A DNA stretch of 64,000 nucleotides, from contig JBBDYD010000147.1 in the NCBI GenBank assembly GCA_040901865.1, forward strand, positions 23,315 to 87,314. Direction: 5' to 3'. The DNA comes from JBBDYD01 sp040901865. Its GTDB lineage: Bacteria; Bacteroidota; Ignavibacteria; UBA10030. Below are positions 1-7,822 of this stretch, piece by piece. A program made the translations under genes and the position numbers. The notes under the pieces are model-generated. The model did not search any database. It had not been told where the DNA came from and worked only from the letters and a program-made list of their open reading frames with translations. The stretch's first letter is position 1; each line of letters begins with the position of its first letter.

Positions 1-25
1 ATCATTCAACGAACGGAGGACCTTA

Positions 26-181
26 ATGAAACCGACCAAGAATCTCGGCATGCTCTTGTTGGGCATATGGCTCATCGTAACGGGGTTGATACCTTTGCTG
101 GACCTCAGTTTTTCTGGGCTCGGTACTCTCATGGCCGTTCTCGCAATCGCCGCAGGAGCGCTGGTCGCCATGGGGCGATAA
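26..181 (+). CDS. small hydrophobic membrane protein (51 aa)
   Basis: A 51-residue protein beginning MKPTKNLGMLLLGIWLIV that is almost entirely hydrophobic, with two probable membrane helices (about residues 6-24 and 31-49) joined by a short turn. A GGAGGA ribosome binding site lies 6 bases before the ATG, which supports translation. I do not recognise a family with a known function. It precedes the alcohol dehydrogenase by about 180 bases, with a hairpin between them. The role is unknown; an integral inner-membrane location is inferred from composition only. Confidence 0.6.
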   Translation: MKPTKNLGMLLLGIWLIVTGLIPLLDLSFSGLGTLMAVLAIAAGALVAMGR

Positions 182-264
182 GGCGAAAGGCGCCCTGAAC
201 CACTTGTAGGATTGTGCCTGAGGAAGCTCACAACTCGACACGCCGAATATATCACCGTTGGCTT

Positions 265-303
265 AAGGGCTGGCTCACTTTCCTCCTTCAAGAGTCAGCC
301 CTT
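265..303. repeat. 12-bp inverted repeat (hairpin)
   Basis: The arms AAGGGCTGGCTC (265-276) and GAGTCAGCCCTT (292-303) pair along all 12 positions, with a single G-U wobble, around a 15-base loop. It lies between the small membrane protein and the alcohol dehydrogenase. No U-run follows on the plus strand, so it is not a classical intrinsic terminator. It could terminate or protect the upstream transcript, or sit in the leader of the downstream gene. Confidence 0.45.
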
Positions 304-358
304 CAAACGGCGATGGTATCTTCGGTGCGAACCAGACAAATGAAAAGGTAGCCGCACT

Positions 359-1387
359 ATGAAAGCCCTGGTGTATCACGGTCCGGGCAAGAGAACCCTT
401 GAAGATAAACCGAAGCCGAAGGTAAAAGATCCGACCGATGCCGTTGTCAGAATCACCCTTACGACTATCTGTGGTACAGATCTCCACATTATGAAGGGCG
501 ACGTCGCGACTGTCACCGACGGCCGGACGCTGGGTCATGAAGGTGTGGGAGTTGTAGAAGAAGTCGGTCCGAGCGTTTCGAATTTCCGGGCCGGCGACAA
601 GGTGCTGATATCGTGCATTACGTCCTGCGGGAAATGCGATTATTGCCGAAGAGGTATGTATTCCCATTGCGACGACGGGGGCTGGATTCTTGGAAATACG
701 ATCGACGGGACACAAGCAGAATATGTCAGGACACCTCATGCCGACACGAGCCTGTACCATGTTCCTGACGGCGCCGATGAGGAAGCCCTGGTAATGCTCA
801 GTGACATCCTGCCGACCGGATTTGAATGCGGGGTGCTCAATGGACAGATCAAACCCGGAGATACGGTCGCCATAGTCGGAGCGGGGCCGATCGGGCTCGC
901 GACGCTCCTCACCGCACAATTCTATTCTCCCGCCGAGATCATCATGGTTGATACAGATGCCAATCGACTTGGCGTTGCGAAAACGTTCGGTGCAACGAAG
1001 CTCGTTCAAGGCAATGCCGTCGACGAGATCATGAAACTCACACAGGGGAAAGGCGTTGATGTCGCCATCGAAGCTGTCGGCATCCCCGCCACGTTTGATA
1101 TCTGTCAATCGATCGTTGCACCGGGCGGGCATATTGCCAACGTCGGCGTGCACGGCAAGAGCGTTGAGCTGCACCTGGAAAAGTTGTGGTCCAGCAATAT
1201 TACCATCACGACGCGTCTGGTCGATACCGTCTCGACTGCAATGTTGCTGAAGACCGTTCAGGCCGGGAAGCTTCGGCCCGGGCAACTCATTACTCATCAC
1301 TTCGCGCTCAACGAGATTATGAAGGCGTACGACACGTTCGGCAACGCCGCCAAAGAGAAAGCTCTCAAGGTGATTCTCTCGAATTAG
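359..1387 (+). CDS. zinc-dependent alcohol dehydrogenase
   Basis: A 342-residue medium-chain dehydrogenase/reductase of normal family length. The N-terminal GroES-like domain carries the catalytic zinc ligands: Cys38 in ICGTDLH and His60-Glu61 in GHEGVG. The four structural-zinc cysteines (about 90, 93, 96, 104) are in the SCGKCDYCRRGMYSHC segment. The Rossmann half has the dinucleotide-binding motif VGAGPIG at about residues 173-179. It should oxidise or reduce an alcohol/aldehyde pair with NAD(P) in the cytoplasm. The substrate cannot be read from the sequence; primary or secondary short-chain alcohols are typical for close relatives. No cognate pathway genes adjoin it; the next gene is a glycosyltransferase 45 bases downstream, possibly in the same transcript. 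Confidence 0.9.
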   Translation: MKALVYHGPGKRTLEDKPKPKVKDPTDAVVRITLTTICGTDLHIMKGDVATVTDGRTLGHEGVGVVEEVGPSVSNFRAGDKVLISCITSCGKCDYCRRGMYSHCDDGGWILGNTIDGTQAEYVRTPHADTSLYHVPDGADEEALVMLSDILPTGFECGVLNGQIKPGDTVAIVGAGPIGLATLLTAQFYSPAEIIMVDTDANRLGVAKTFGATKLVQGNAVDEIMKLTQGKGVDVAIEAVGIPATFDICQSIVAPGGHIANVGVHGKSVELHLEKLWSSNITITTRLVDTVSTAMLLKTVQAGKLRPGQLITHHFALNEIMKAYDTFGNAAKEKALKVILSN

Positions 1388-1432
1388 CGAAACGGGAGTC
1401 TCCGCCTTACGGATCCGAAAAGGACATTCTTC

Positions 1433-3730
1433 TTGGAACAAAGAGAACCAAATTCAACGTTCAGCCGAATTGCATTCGTGGGAAATTACTCGCCCCGTCA
1501 ATGCGGCATTGCGACGTTTACCACGGATCTGTGTGAGGCCGTTGCATCCGCATACATTGAAACGACGTGCATCGCCTTACCGGTCAACGATATCGAAGCC
1601 GGTTACGACTATCCGAGCCGGGTTCGCTTTGAATTGACAGAGAAAGACATCCATTCGTACGGACGCGCGGCCGACTTTCTGAATATCAACGATGTCGACC
1701 TGGTGTGCCTCCAGTTCGAGTATGGAATATTCGGCGGAAAAGCAGGAAGCCATATCCTGACATTCTTGCGCGATCTGCGAATGCCGATTGTCACAACGTT
1801 GCACACGATCCTCAACGTCCCAAGCCGCGATCAGCGACTGGTGCTGGAAGAGGTTGCCGCCCTTTCGGACAGGCTGGTGGTCATGAGTGAACGCGGCTCT
1901 GAATATTTGCAGAAAGTCTATCATGTGCTGCCGGAAAAGATCGATGTGATTCCGCATGGTATTCCTGATGTTGCGTTCGTTGACCCGAGTTTTAATAAAG
2001 ATCTGTTTGGCGTTGAGGGTAAAACGGTTTTGCTGAGTTTTGGGTTACTCTCAGCGAACAAGGGGATCGAAACTGTCATATCTGCCCTGCCCGCCATTGT
2101 CGAGCATTATCCCGATGTTGTGTATATCGTTGTCGGTGCGACGCATCCTCATGTTATTCTCCACGAAGGTGAAACGTATCGGCTCTCTCTTCAATGGTTG
2201 GCTCAGCAAAAGGGCGTGGAAAGTCATGTTGTTTTTTACAACCGCTTTGTCAGTCTGGAAGAACTTGTTGAATTTATCGGAGCCGCTGACATCTACATTA
2301 CTCCCTATCTGAACGAGGCACAGATCGTATCCGGAACCCTTGCGTACGCATTGGGGGCGGGTAAGGCAGTCATCTCGACGCCCTATTGGTACGCGCAGGA
2401 GATGCTTGCCGAGAACCGGGGTGTGCTTGTTCCCTTCCGTGACCCCGCGGCGCTGGCTGGGCGGGTAATTGGCCTGTTGAACAATGAAGCGGAGCGGCAC
2501 GCAATGCGCAAGCGTGCGTATATGTTTGGACGGGCAATGATCTGGTCCGAAGTGGCGAAACGCTACATGGGGAGTTTTGAGCGGGCCCGGGCAGAACGCC
2601 GCCATTATATTCCGCCGGGATTTAATGCGAAAACACTCGATAGATACCCGAGTGAATTACCTCCCCTGCGATCGGATCACTTGAAAGCGATAACAGATGA
2701 AACAGGAATATTACAGCATGCCCTTTTTACCGTGCCGGACTATTCTCATGGATATACTACTGACGACAATGCACGCGCCCTTCTGGTGAGCATTCTCCTG
2801 GATGAACTGGGCAGCAGTGAGAGCGCAGGATTGGCTTCCCGTTACCTCGCTTTCCTTGCGTTTGCATTCAATGTCCAGAACAAACGTTTTCGCAATGTGA
2901 TGGACTATCAGCGCAATTGGTCGGAAGACGCCGGTTCGGACGATAGTCACGGCCGCGCAATTTGGGCATTGGGAACCGTCATGAGCCACTCGACAACAGC
3001 GTCGTTCAACAGCATGGCAGGGTGGTTGTTTGAACGATCTCTTCCCTCCATCCTTGTCACAACCAGTCCGCGTGCCTGGGCATTTGCGCTCATCGGCATC
3101 TCCGAATATTCACAAAAATATTCCGGCGATCGGATGGCAAACCAGGTCAGCGGAGAATTGGCAAGCCGGCTTTTGAAGTTGTATCAGGATAATCGTTCGG
3201 ATGACTGGCGCTGGTTTGAAAGCAACCTGACGTATTGCAATGCGGTCCTGCCTCATGCTCTCCTCATTTGCGGCAGGTTGATTCCGAATAGTGCAATGAC
3301 TGACGCCGGATTGGAGTCCTTACAGTGGCTGGACGAGCTGCAGCGCGCACCTGAAGGACATTTTGTTCCAATAGGTTCGAACGGATTTTATCAATTCGGA
3401 AATGAACGGGCCCGCTTCGATCAACAGCCGATTGAAGCGCAGGCGATGGTTTCGGCGTGCCTCGAGGCATTCAGAATTACGGGGGACAAACACTGGAACA
3501 AGGAAGCGCGGCGGGCATTTGAGTGGTTCCTCGGACGAAACGACTTGAAGCTTCCTTTGTATGATGCAACAACAGGCGGATGCCGCGACGGTCTGCATCC
3601 CGACCGGCTGAACGAGAACCAGGGAGCGGAATCCACGCTCGCATTTCTTCAATCCTTGTTGGAATTGCGCCTGGCAGAACAGACACATTTATCGCTGGAG
3701 GGAGTATTAAAACCAACAATCAGCATATAG
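1433..3730 (+). CDS. GT4-type glycosyltransferase with C-terminal glycosidase-like domain
   Basis: 765 residues. The N-terminal ~390 residues are a GT-B glycosyltransferase of family 4 type: the start has IAFVGNYSPRQCGIATFT, the donor-side domain has LLSFGLLSANKGIETVI, and NEAQIVSGTLAYALGAGKAV is typical of the GT4 nucleotide-sugar site. The remaining ~370 residues (from about KAITDETGILQHALF, with YTTDDNARAL and DDSHGRAIWALG) are predicted to be all-helical and resemble (alpha/alpha)6-barrel sugar enzymes; that is inference. The start is TTG 1433, preceded by AAGGA. The 3' end runs into a GH130 phosphorylase, and such pairs are common in FCB genomes. A role in making or remodelling a mannose-containing glycan or compatible solute is plausible but not shown. 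Confidence 0.8.
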   Translation: MEQREPNSTFSRIAFVGNYSPRQCGIATFTTDLCEAVASAYIETTCIALPVNDIEAGYDYPSRVRFELTEKDIHSYGRAADFLNINDVDLVCLQFEYGIFGGKAGSHILTFLRDLRMPIVTTLHTILNVPSRDQRLVLEEVAALSDRLVVMSERGSEYLQKVYHVLPEKIDVIPHGIPDVAFVDPSFNKDLFGVEGKTVLLSFGLLSANKGIETVISALPAIVEHYPDVVYIVVGATHPHVILHEGETYRLSLQWLAQQKGVESHVVFYNRFVSLEELVEFIGAADIYITPYLNEAQIVSGTLAYALGAGKAVISTPYWYAQEMLAENRGVLVPFRDPAALAGRVIGLLNNEAERHAMRKRAYMFGRAMIWSEVAKRYMGSFERARAERRHYIPPGFNAKTLDRYPSELPPLRSDHLKAITDETGILQHALFTVPDYSHGYTTDDNARALLVSILLDELGSSESAGLASRYLAFLAFAFNVQNKRFRNVMDYQRNWSEDAGSDDSHGRAIWALGTVMSHSTTASFNSMAGWLFERSLPSILVTTSPRAWAFALIGISEYSQKYSGDRMANQVSGELASRLLKLYQDNRSDDWRWFESNLTYCNAVLPHALLICGRLIPNSAMTDAGLESLQWLDELQRAPEGHFVPIGSNGFYQFGNERARFDQQPIEAQAMVSACLEAFRITGDKHWNKEARRAFEWFLGRNDLKLPLYDATTGGCRDGLHPDRLNENQGAESTLAFLQSLLELRLAEQTHLSLEGVLKPTISI
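3697..3708 (+). promoter_or_regulatory. Shine-Dalgarno site and probable AUU start of the GH130 gene
   Basis: GGAGGGAG (3697-3704) lies inside the last codons of the upstream glycosyltransferase and directly precedes ATT at 3706. The downstream reading frame has no ATG, GTG or TTG between an ATG at 3580 (126 bases further into the upstream gene) and the conserved GH130 region. AUU is therefore the best-placed initiator. Confidence 0.45.
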
Positions 3731-4656
3731 AACTGTTTCATCGTTATCGCAAGAATCCAATTCTCACGGCAGAACAATGGCCTTATCCGGTCAACAGTGT
3801 TTTCAACGCCGGGGCTACGCTATTGCCTGACGGATCAACATTGCTCTTGTGTCGCGTGGAAGACCGGCGGGGACTTTCTCATTTTTGTGCTGCCCGATCC
3901 GCAAACGGAATCGACGGTTGGAACATCGATCCCAAACCGACGATGCACCCCGATCCTGAAAATTTCCCGGAGGAACTCTGGGGGATTGAAGATCCACGGA
4001 TTACCTTTGTGCCGGAATTAAAAAAATATGCGATCGTGTACACCGCGTACACACGTGACGGTCCCGGCGTTGCGTTAGCCCTTACAGAGAGCTTTCATAC
4101 CTTTGAACGCTATGGCGTGATAATGTCACCTGAAGATAAGGATGCAGCGCTGTTACCGCGTCGCATCGACGGCAAATGGACTTTGATTCATCGCCCTGTC
4201 AGCGCACCGAGGGCTCACATGTGGGTTTCGTACTCGCCGGATCTGAAACATTGGGGCGCCCATACACTCATGATGGAAGCCAGGAAAGGCGCGTGGTGGG
4301 ATGCAAATAAAATCGGTCTCTCCCCACCGCCCATTGAAACGACTCAGGGATGGTTGGTGATCTATCATGGTGTAAGGCAGTCGTGTGCCGGATGCCTCTA
4401 TAGGTTGGGCCTTGCACTTTTCGATTTGAACAGGCCTGAGATTCTGCTGAAGCGCAGCAGTGAGTGGGTCTTCGCTCCTGAAGAATCCTATGAACGAAGC
4501 GGTGACGTCGGGAACGTCGTATTTCCGTGCGGATATACGATTGGCAGTGATGGCGATACCATCAGAATATATTACGGCGCGGCAGATACGAGCATTGCAG
4601 TGGCCACCGCCAGCCTGAAAACAATGCTGGAGTGGCTTGATCAACACAGCAAATAG
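3706..4656 (+). CDS. GH130 family glycoside phosphorylase (mannoside-type)
   Basis: About 316 residues from the proposed AUU start; an ATG at 3580 would add 42 residues that overlap the upstream gene and look unlike the family. Five-bladed beta-propeller landmarks of GH130 are present: RYRKNPILTAEQWPYPVNS, GIEDPRITF (the EDPR motif holds the proton-donor Asp), KDAALLPRRIDGKWTLIHRP and GWLVIYHGV. GH130 enzymes phosphorolyse beta-mannosides to alpha-mannose-1-phosphate in the cytoplasm; some members are hydrolases, so the exact substrate is open. It is translationally linked to the GT4 gene before it. A degenerate copy of its last codons is found about 1 kb downstream at 5584-5653. A second, divergent GH130 gene lies at 32324. 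Confidence 0.85.
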   Translation: MKTNNQHIELFHRYRKNPILTAEQWPYPVNSVFNAGATLLPDGSTLLLCRVEDRRGLSHFCAARSANGIDGWNIDPKPTMHPDPENFPEELWGIEDPRITFVPELKKYAIVYTAYTRDGPGVALALTESFHTFERYGVIMSPEDKDAALLPRRIDGKWTLIHRPVSAPRAHMWVSYSPDLKHWGAHTLMMEARKGAWWDANKIGLSPPPIETTQGWLVIYHGVRQSCAGCLYRLGLALFDLNRPEILLKRSSEWVFAPEESYERSGDVGNVVFPCGYTIGSDGDTIRIYYGAADTSIAVATASLKTMLEWLDQHSK

Positions 4657-4688
4657 AACAAGCGGTCATTCCTGAAAGGAGAGCTACG

Positions 4689-5567
4689 ATGGCCAAGATG
4701 ATGGAACAGGAATTTAACGATAAATGGGAATTCTACAAAGACGCCGAGGATAAATGGCGCTGGAGACGCACTTCTCCGAACGGGAACATTGTCGGCGCAT
4801 CGTCGGAAGGCTACATCAACAAGACCGATTGCGTGGGGAATGCGAGCCGTAACGGGTGGAACGGCGATGACGGTCTTGAACAGAATGACATCGTGACGCA
4901 GAAGGAGTTGAATGAAGATACGATGGAAATACAAAGTATGTCCTACGATCTCCATAGGGAACACGACAAAAGAGACGCGAGTGATCTTGCTGCCCGGGTT
5001 GAGGCGGATAGGCAATTAATGCAGCGGTCCAGAACAAAACAACACAACCAGGTTAAAGGGTTTCTTTTCGCGATCGCAGGATTGCTCTGTGTCATTATTG
5101 CGATCCTGCTCGTGACGCTGTTCTGGAAAAACCCTCCAGGGGTGGTCTCCGAACAAAGTGCGTCTCAGCCGAGTATCATCATACTACCCTTCAATCCGAA
5201 TGCCAATGAGAAGGTGGTTGCTTTTAGTGACACGCATTTCGATTTCGATCAGCACGCCCTCAGCCGGGACGCCAAGGCGCTCCTGGATATGAACGTTCAG
5301 GGCCTGAAGGACTACCCTGAAATGAATGTCCGTTTGGCCGGATACACCTCCGCAAAGGGAACGGAAAAAGTCAATCAGGAATTAAGTGAACAAAGAGCTA
5401 ATACCGTCAGGGACTACCTGATCCAGGAAGGAATCGCGCCGGAGAGAATCTCTGTAGTCGGTTATGGCAGGACAAGACCGGCTCTCTTTGAAGTGACTCC
5501 AGGCGACAGTAGGTCAAAGGAGGCCCTGGCAAATATGCGGGTCCTTTTTGAAGTTGTCGTCAAATAG
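4689..5567 (+). CDS. DUF1508 (YegP-like) - transmembrane - OmpA domain protein
   Basis: 292 residues. Residues ~10-58 match the DUF1508/YegP style: a W-rich strand (KWEFYKDAEDKWRWR) followed by NGNIVGASSEGYINK. A charged linker leads to one strong membrane helix (about 124-146, FLFAIAGLLCVIIAILLVTL). The C-terminal ~115 residues are an OmpA-like peptidoglycan-binding domain, with FDFDQHALSRDAKALLDM, GYTSAKGTEKVNQELSEQRA and ISVVGYGRTRPA. Topology would put DUF1508 in the cytoplasm and the OmpA domain in the periplasm, anchoring the inner membrane to the cell wall. A GAAAGGAGAG ribosome site precedes the ATG. The fusion of these two domains is unusual; the physiological role is unknown. Confidence 0.8.
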   Translation: MAKMMEQEFNDKWEFYKDAEDKWRWRRTSPNGNIVGASSEGYINKTDCVGNASRNGWNGDDGLEQNDIVTQKELNEDTMEIQSMSYDLHREHDKRDASDLAARVEADRQLMQRSRTKQHNQVKGFLFAIAGLLCVIIAILLVTLFWKNPPGVVSEQSASQPSIIILPFNPNANEKVVAFSDTHFDFDQHALSRDAKALLDMNVQGLKDYPEMNVRLAGYTSAKGTEKVNQELSEQRANTVRDYLIQEGIAPERISVVGYGRTRPALFEVTPGDSRSKEALANMRVLFEVVVK

Positions 5568-5583
5568 GGCAGGAGTGCCCGGC

Positions 5584-5653
5584 GTGCTCGCCTGCAGAGA
5601 TGGTAGAGCGGATACGAGCAACGCTGGATTGGCTTGATCAACACAGCAAATAG
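5584..5653 (+). pseudogene. duplicated remnant of the GH130 3' end
   Basis: The segment ending GATTGGCTTGATCAACAC plus AGCAAATAG repeats the last codons of the GH130 gene at 4626-4656 with one mismatch (GATTGG for GAGTGG). Just upstream, D-G-R-A-D-T-S aligns with Y-G-A-A-D-T-S of that gene, followed by a deletion and a frame change. It has no start and cannot be functional. It shows that a GH130 copy, or its end, was once duplicated around the OmpA gene. Confidence 0.75.
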
Positions 5654-5956
5654 CAATCATTCTTGCTAAGAAACAAGGCTATTGAGCCCCTCCCGGCCTT
5701 CTTTTCATTTGAAATGCGTTGCCGTTTTCCGCCTTCCCAATCAATTCCCTGTGAGTGGCAGGACCCCTCTTAAGGATTAACTCCTTTTTCATCCTTTTGG
5801 TCGATTCGCCCTGAATATCAGTCTGGTATACTTGTATTAGACCCAATCCAATCGGCTCTTCAATTGGTGGGAAAAACTTACGAGCCGTTTGAGGGACTGT
5901 GCCTTAGGGGCGTGGAAGCAATGATTTGTCCTGTGAGAGAAAGGGCTGGAGGTCGT
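5654..5956. other. 303-bp stretch without a recognisable gene
   Basis: No convincing coding frame or RNA structure. It holds a TATACT box-like sequence (about 5826-5831) and a weak AAGGA/TCCTT hairpin followed by T residues (5772-5789). Neither is strong enough to call as a promoter or terminator. Confidence 0.3.
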
Positions 5957-6127
5957 ATGACAATCCTTATAGTTCTTGGAGTTTGGTCCTTGGTCGTGGC
6001 CTTAATGGTAAGATTCTTTCATTACGTCCACAGCTGCGACGAGGAAATAAAACATCTGGCAACTGGCATGCGACGCCCGGACCGGGAAAGGCGAAATAAA
6101 GGGAATCGGCGTTTTCGAATCGCGTAG
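5957..6127 (+). CDS. small single-span membrane protein (56 aa)
   Basis: From ATG 5957, preceded by CTGGAGG, the product is 56 residues: one N-terminal membrane helix (MTILIVLGVWSLVVALMVRF) followed by a short, strongly basic tail rich in Arg and Lys (RRPDRERRNKGNRR). An in-frame start at 5864 would give 87 residues but lacks a good ribosome site. I do not recognise the family. The basic tail would face the cytoplasm under the positive-inside rule. The coding assignment rests on the ribosome site and the helix only. Confidence 0.45.
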   Translation: MTILIVLGVWSLVVALMVRFFHYVHSCDEEIKHLATGMRRPDRERRNKGNRRFRIA

Positions 6128-6236
6128 AAACGGGCAGAGCCGCGCGCAGTGGGAGAAAATACAATCAAACGTTCAATCCGGCAGACATCTCACTGCAGAA
6201 TCGATTTCATTCACACGAGAGAAGGAGGGACATCCA

Positions 6237-6710
6237 ATGCGCCGATTGATTGTGTTAATTGCAGTAATGCTCTTTTCAAGCGCCGGAGATGCGCAGGTAC
6301 AGATTAATCTTAATGTCGATCGTCAACCGGTTTGGGGTCCGACAGGTTATGATCATGTAGAATATTATTACTTGCCCGATATTGAGGCGTACTACCATGT
6401 CCCGAAACACAGGTTCTTCTATTTTGAACGAGGGCGCTGGGTGAGCAGTTCGTCGTTGCCGGCCCGTTATCGTGGTTATGACTTGTATATGAACTACAAA
6501 GTGGTAGTGAATGAAGTGAGACCGTATCGGAATCACAATTCATATCGGGAGAAATATTCCGCGTACAAAGGCCGTCACGATCAGGAGCTCATACGCGATA
6601 GCCGTGATTCAAAATATTTTATAAACAAGAACCACCCCGAGCATAATAACTGGATAAAGCAACAAAAGCGCGACAAGGGTAATGCCAGGAAAAAAGGTAG
6701 CGGCAACTAG
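6237..6710 (+). CDS. secreted Tyr-rich hypothetical protein
   Basis: 157 residues with a clear signal peptide (MRRLIVLIAVMLFSSAGDAQ, cleavage near DAQ-VQ). The mature part is rich in Tyr, Arg and His, with VWGPTGYDHVEYYYLPDIEA, YYHVPKHRFFYFERGRW and LPARYRGYDLY. I recall similar proteins from Bacteroidota genomes as uncharacterised exported proteins, but I know no function. The C-terminal ~45 residues are highly charged (KGRHDQELIRDSRDSKY, then a Lys-rich end). GAAGGAGGGA precedes the ATG. The location is probably periplasm or cell surface. It stands alone between two small-gene regions. Confidence 0.7.
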   Translation: MRRLIVLIAVMLFSSAGDAQVQINLNVDRQPVWGPTGYDHVEYYYLPDIEAYYHVPKHRFFYFERGRWVSSSSLPARYRGYDLYMNYKVVVNEVRPYRNHNSYREKYSAYKGRHDQELIRDSRDSKYFINKNHPEHNNWIKQQKRDKGNARKKGSGN

Positions 6711-6732
6711 AAGACGGTACGGTGTGGAGATT

Positions 6733-7341
6733 ATGGACGCAATTTTTCTTTTTAAAGGAGTCCTTATCGGTTTCGCGATGGCGGTGCCTGTGGGACCGAT
6801 CGGAATACTGTGCATCCGCAAGACGCTGGCTGAGGGGCACTCGCGCGGCATGATCCCCGGCCTGGGTGCTGCCACGGCAGATTCACTCTACAGCGGTATC
6901 GCTGCGTTCGGCCTCACGTTTGTCTCGGATGCGATCGTGAGCCAGGAGTTGTGGCTTCGACTGGCTGGGGGCGCATTACTGTTGTTTCTCGGGATAAGGA
7001 CCTATCGGAAGCACAAGGAGCCGGTCATTCCCCTCACCAACAAAGGATTATTGGGATCATACGTTTCTTCTTTTTTTCTCGCCTTGACGAATCCTGTAAC
7101 CATTTTTGCGTTCGTCATCGTGTTCGCTGCTTTTGGTGTCAAGGACAGGCTTGACATCATCTCGGCATGCATCCTTGTCGTCGGTGTGTTTGCGGGGTCG
7201 ACTCTGTGGTTCGTGCTGCTCGGATATGTTGCCACGATCTTCAGAAAAAAGCTTGGCATAAGCGGCCTTGCATGGGTCAACAGAATTTCCGGCGGCCTGA
7301 TTATTGTATCCGGTCTTGCGGCCATTGGTAGTGTCATTTGA
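6733..7341 (+). CDS. LysE/RhtB family amino-acid exporter
   Basis: 202 residues with about six membrane helices. The family signature is in the first helix: FKGVLIGFAMAVPVGPIGIL, followed by IRKTLAEGHSRGMIPGLGAA. Later segments, such as FFLALTNPVTIFAFVIVFAA, carry the LysE-type TNP motif. The start at ATG 6733 is preferred (GGAG 4 bases upstream); an ATG at 6682 would overlap the previous gene and add 17 hydrophilic residues. Members export lysine, threonine, homoserine lactone or other small molecules through the inner membrane. The substrate here is not predictable. Confidence 0.85.
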   Translation: MDAIFLFKGVLIGFAMAVPVGPIGILCIRKTLAEGHSRGMIPGLGAATADSLYSGIAAFGLTFVSDAIVSQELWLRLAGGALLLFLGIRTYRKHKEPVIPLTNKGLLGSYVSSFFLALTNPVTIFAFVIVFAAFGVKDRLDIISACILVVGVFAGSTLWFVLLGYVATIFRKKLGISGLAWVNRISGGLIIVSGLAAIGSVI

Positions 7342-7460
7342 AAAAATAGTGGAAGAAATGAAAAAGTAAAGAGTAAAAAGTAAAAAATGGAATCATGTTG
7401 TGTTTAGAACCTGAAACGTGAAACAACTCACTACCCCATAACTACATCAAGGAGACAATC

Positions 7461-7598
7461 ATGAGCAAGGGCCAGGACAAGAAAAAGGGCTCAAAGAAAG
7501 AGCCAACAAGAACCATGAAAGAGAAGAAAGAGGCGAAACGTATAAAAAAGAATGAAAAGAGGAGCGGGCTCTTCAATCAACCCCCTGCTGGGTCATGA
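7461..7598 (+). CDS. Lys-rich small protein, copy 1 (45 aa)
   Basis: From ATG 7461 with a CAAGGAGA ribosome site: a 45-residue, extremely basic protein (MSKGQDKKKGSKKEPTR and so on) ending NQPPAGS. It has the same length and the same N-terminal plan (M-x-K-x-x-x-K-K-G-S-K/R-K-E-P) and a similar C-terminal PP-x-G as the product of 11117-11254, so the two are paralogues. No domain is recognised. The composition suggests nucleic acid or ribosome association, which is inference. Confidence 0.6.
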   Translation: MSKGQDKKKGSKKEPTRTMKEKKEAKRIKKNEKRSGLFNQPPAGS

Positions 7599-7822
7599 AC
7601 AGAAGATAAACTATACGCGGAAGCAGGACGATATGTTTATCCAGTTTGTGTGATATGCTCTTTACACCGGAGTGCAGGATGTTGACGGATGTTGATGGAA
7701 GCAAGGAAGGGTTCTGTATAACTGATTCAAGGGTATTTCTCATCGCGGAACGCGGCTGATTATTATTGTGACAACGTTCGTGGCAGTTGGGATGCCTTCA
7801 ATGTTCTTATTGAGGTGAGGTT

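Noticed and set aside
275..1441. Long minus-strand frame of 388 codons opposite the alcohol dehydrogenase
   Set aside because: It is antisense to a gene with complete zinc and NAD motifs; its translation has no recognisable domain and arises from codon bias of the true gene.
7342..7460. A-rich stretch with AAAAGTAAAGAGTAAAAAGT considered as a regulatory repeat
   Set aside because: It is low-complexity and imperfect, with no defined unit or symmetry; it can be simple slippage sequence.
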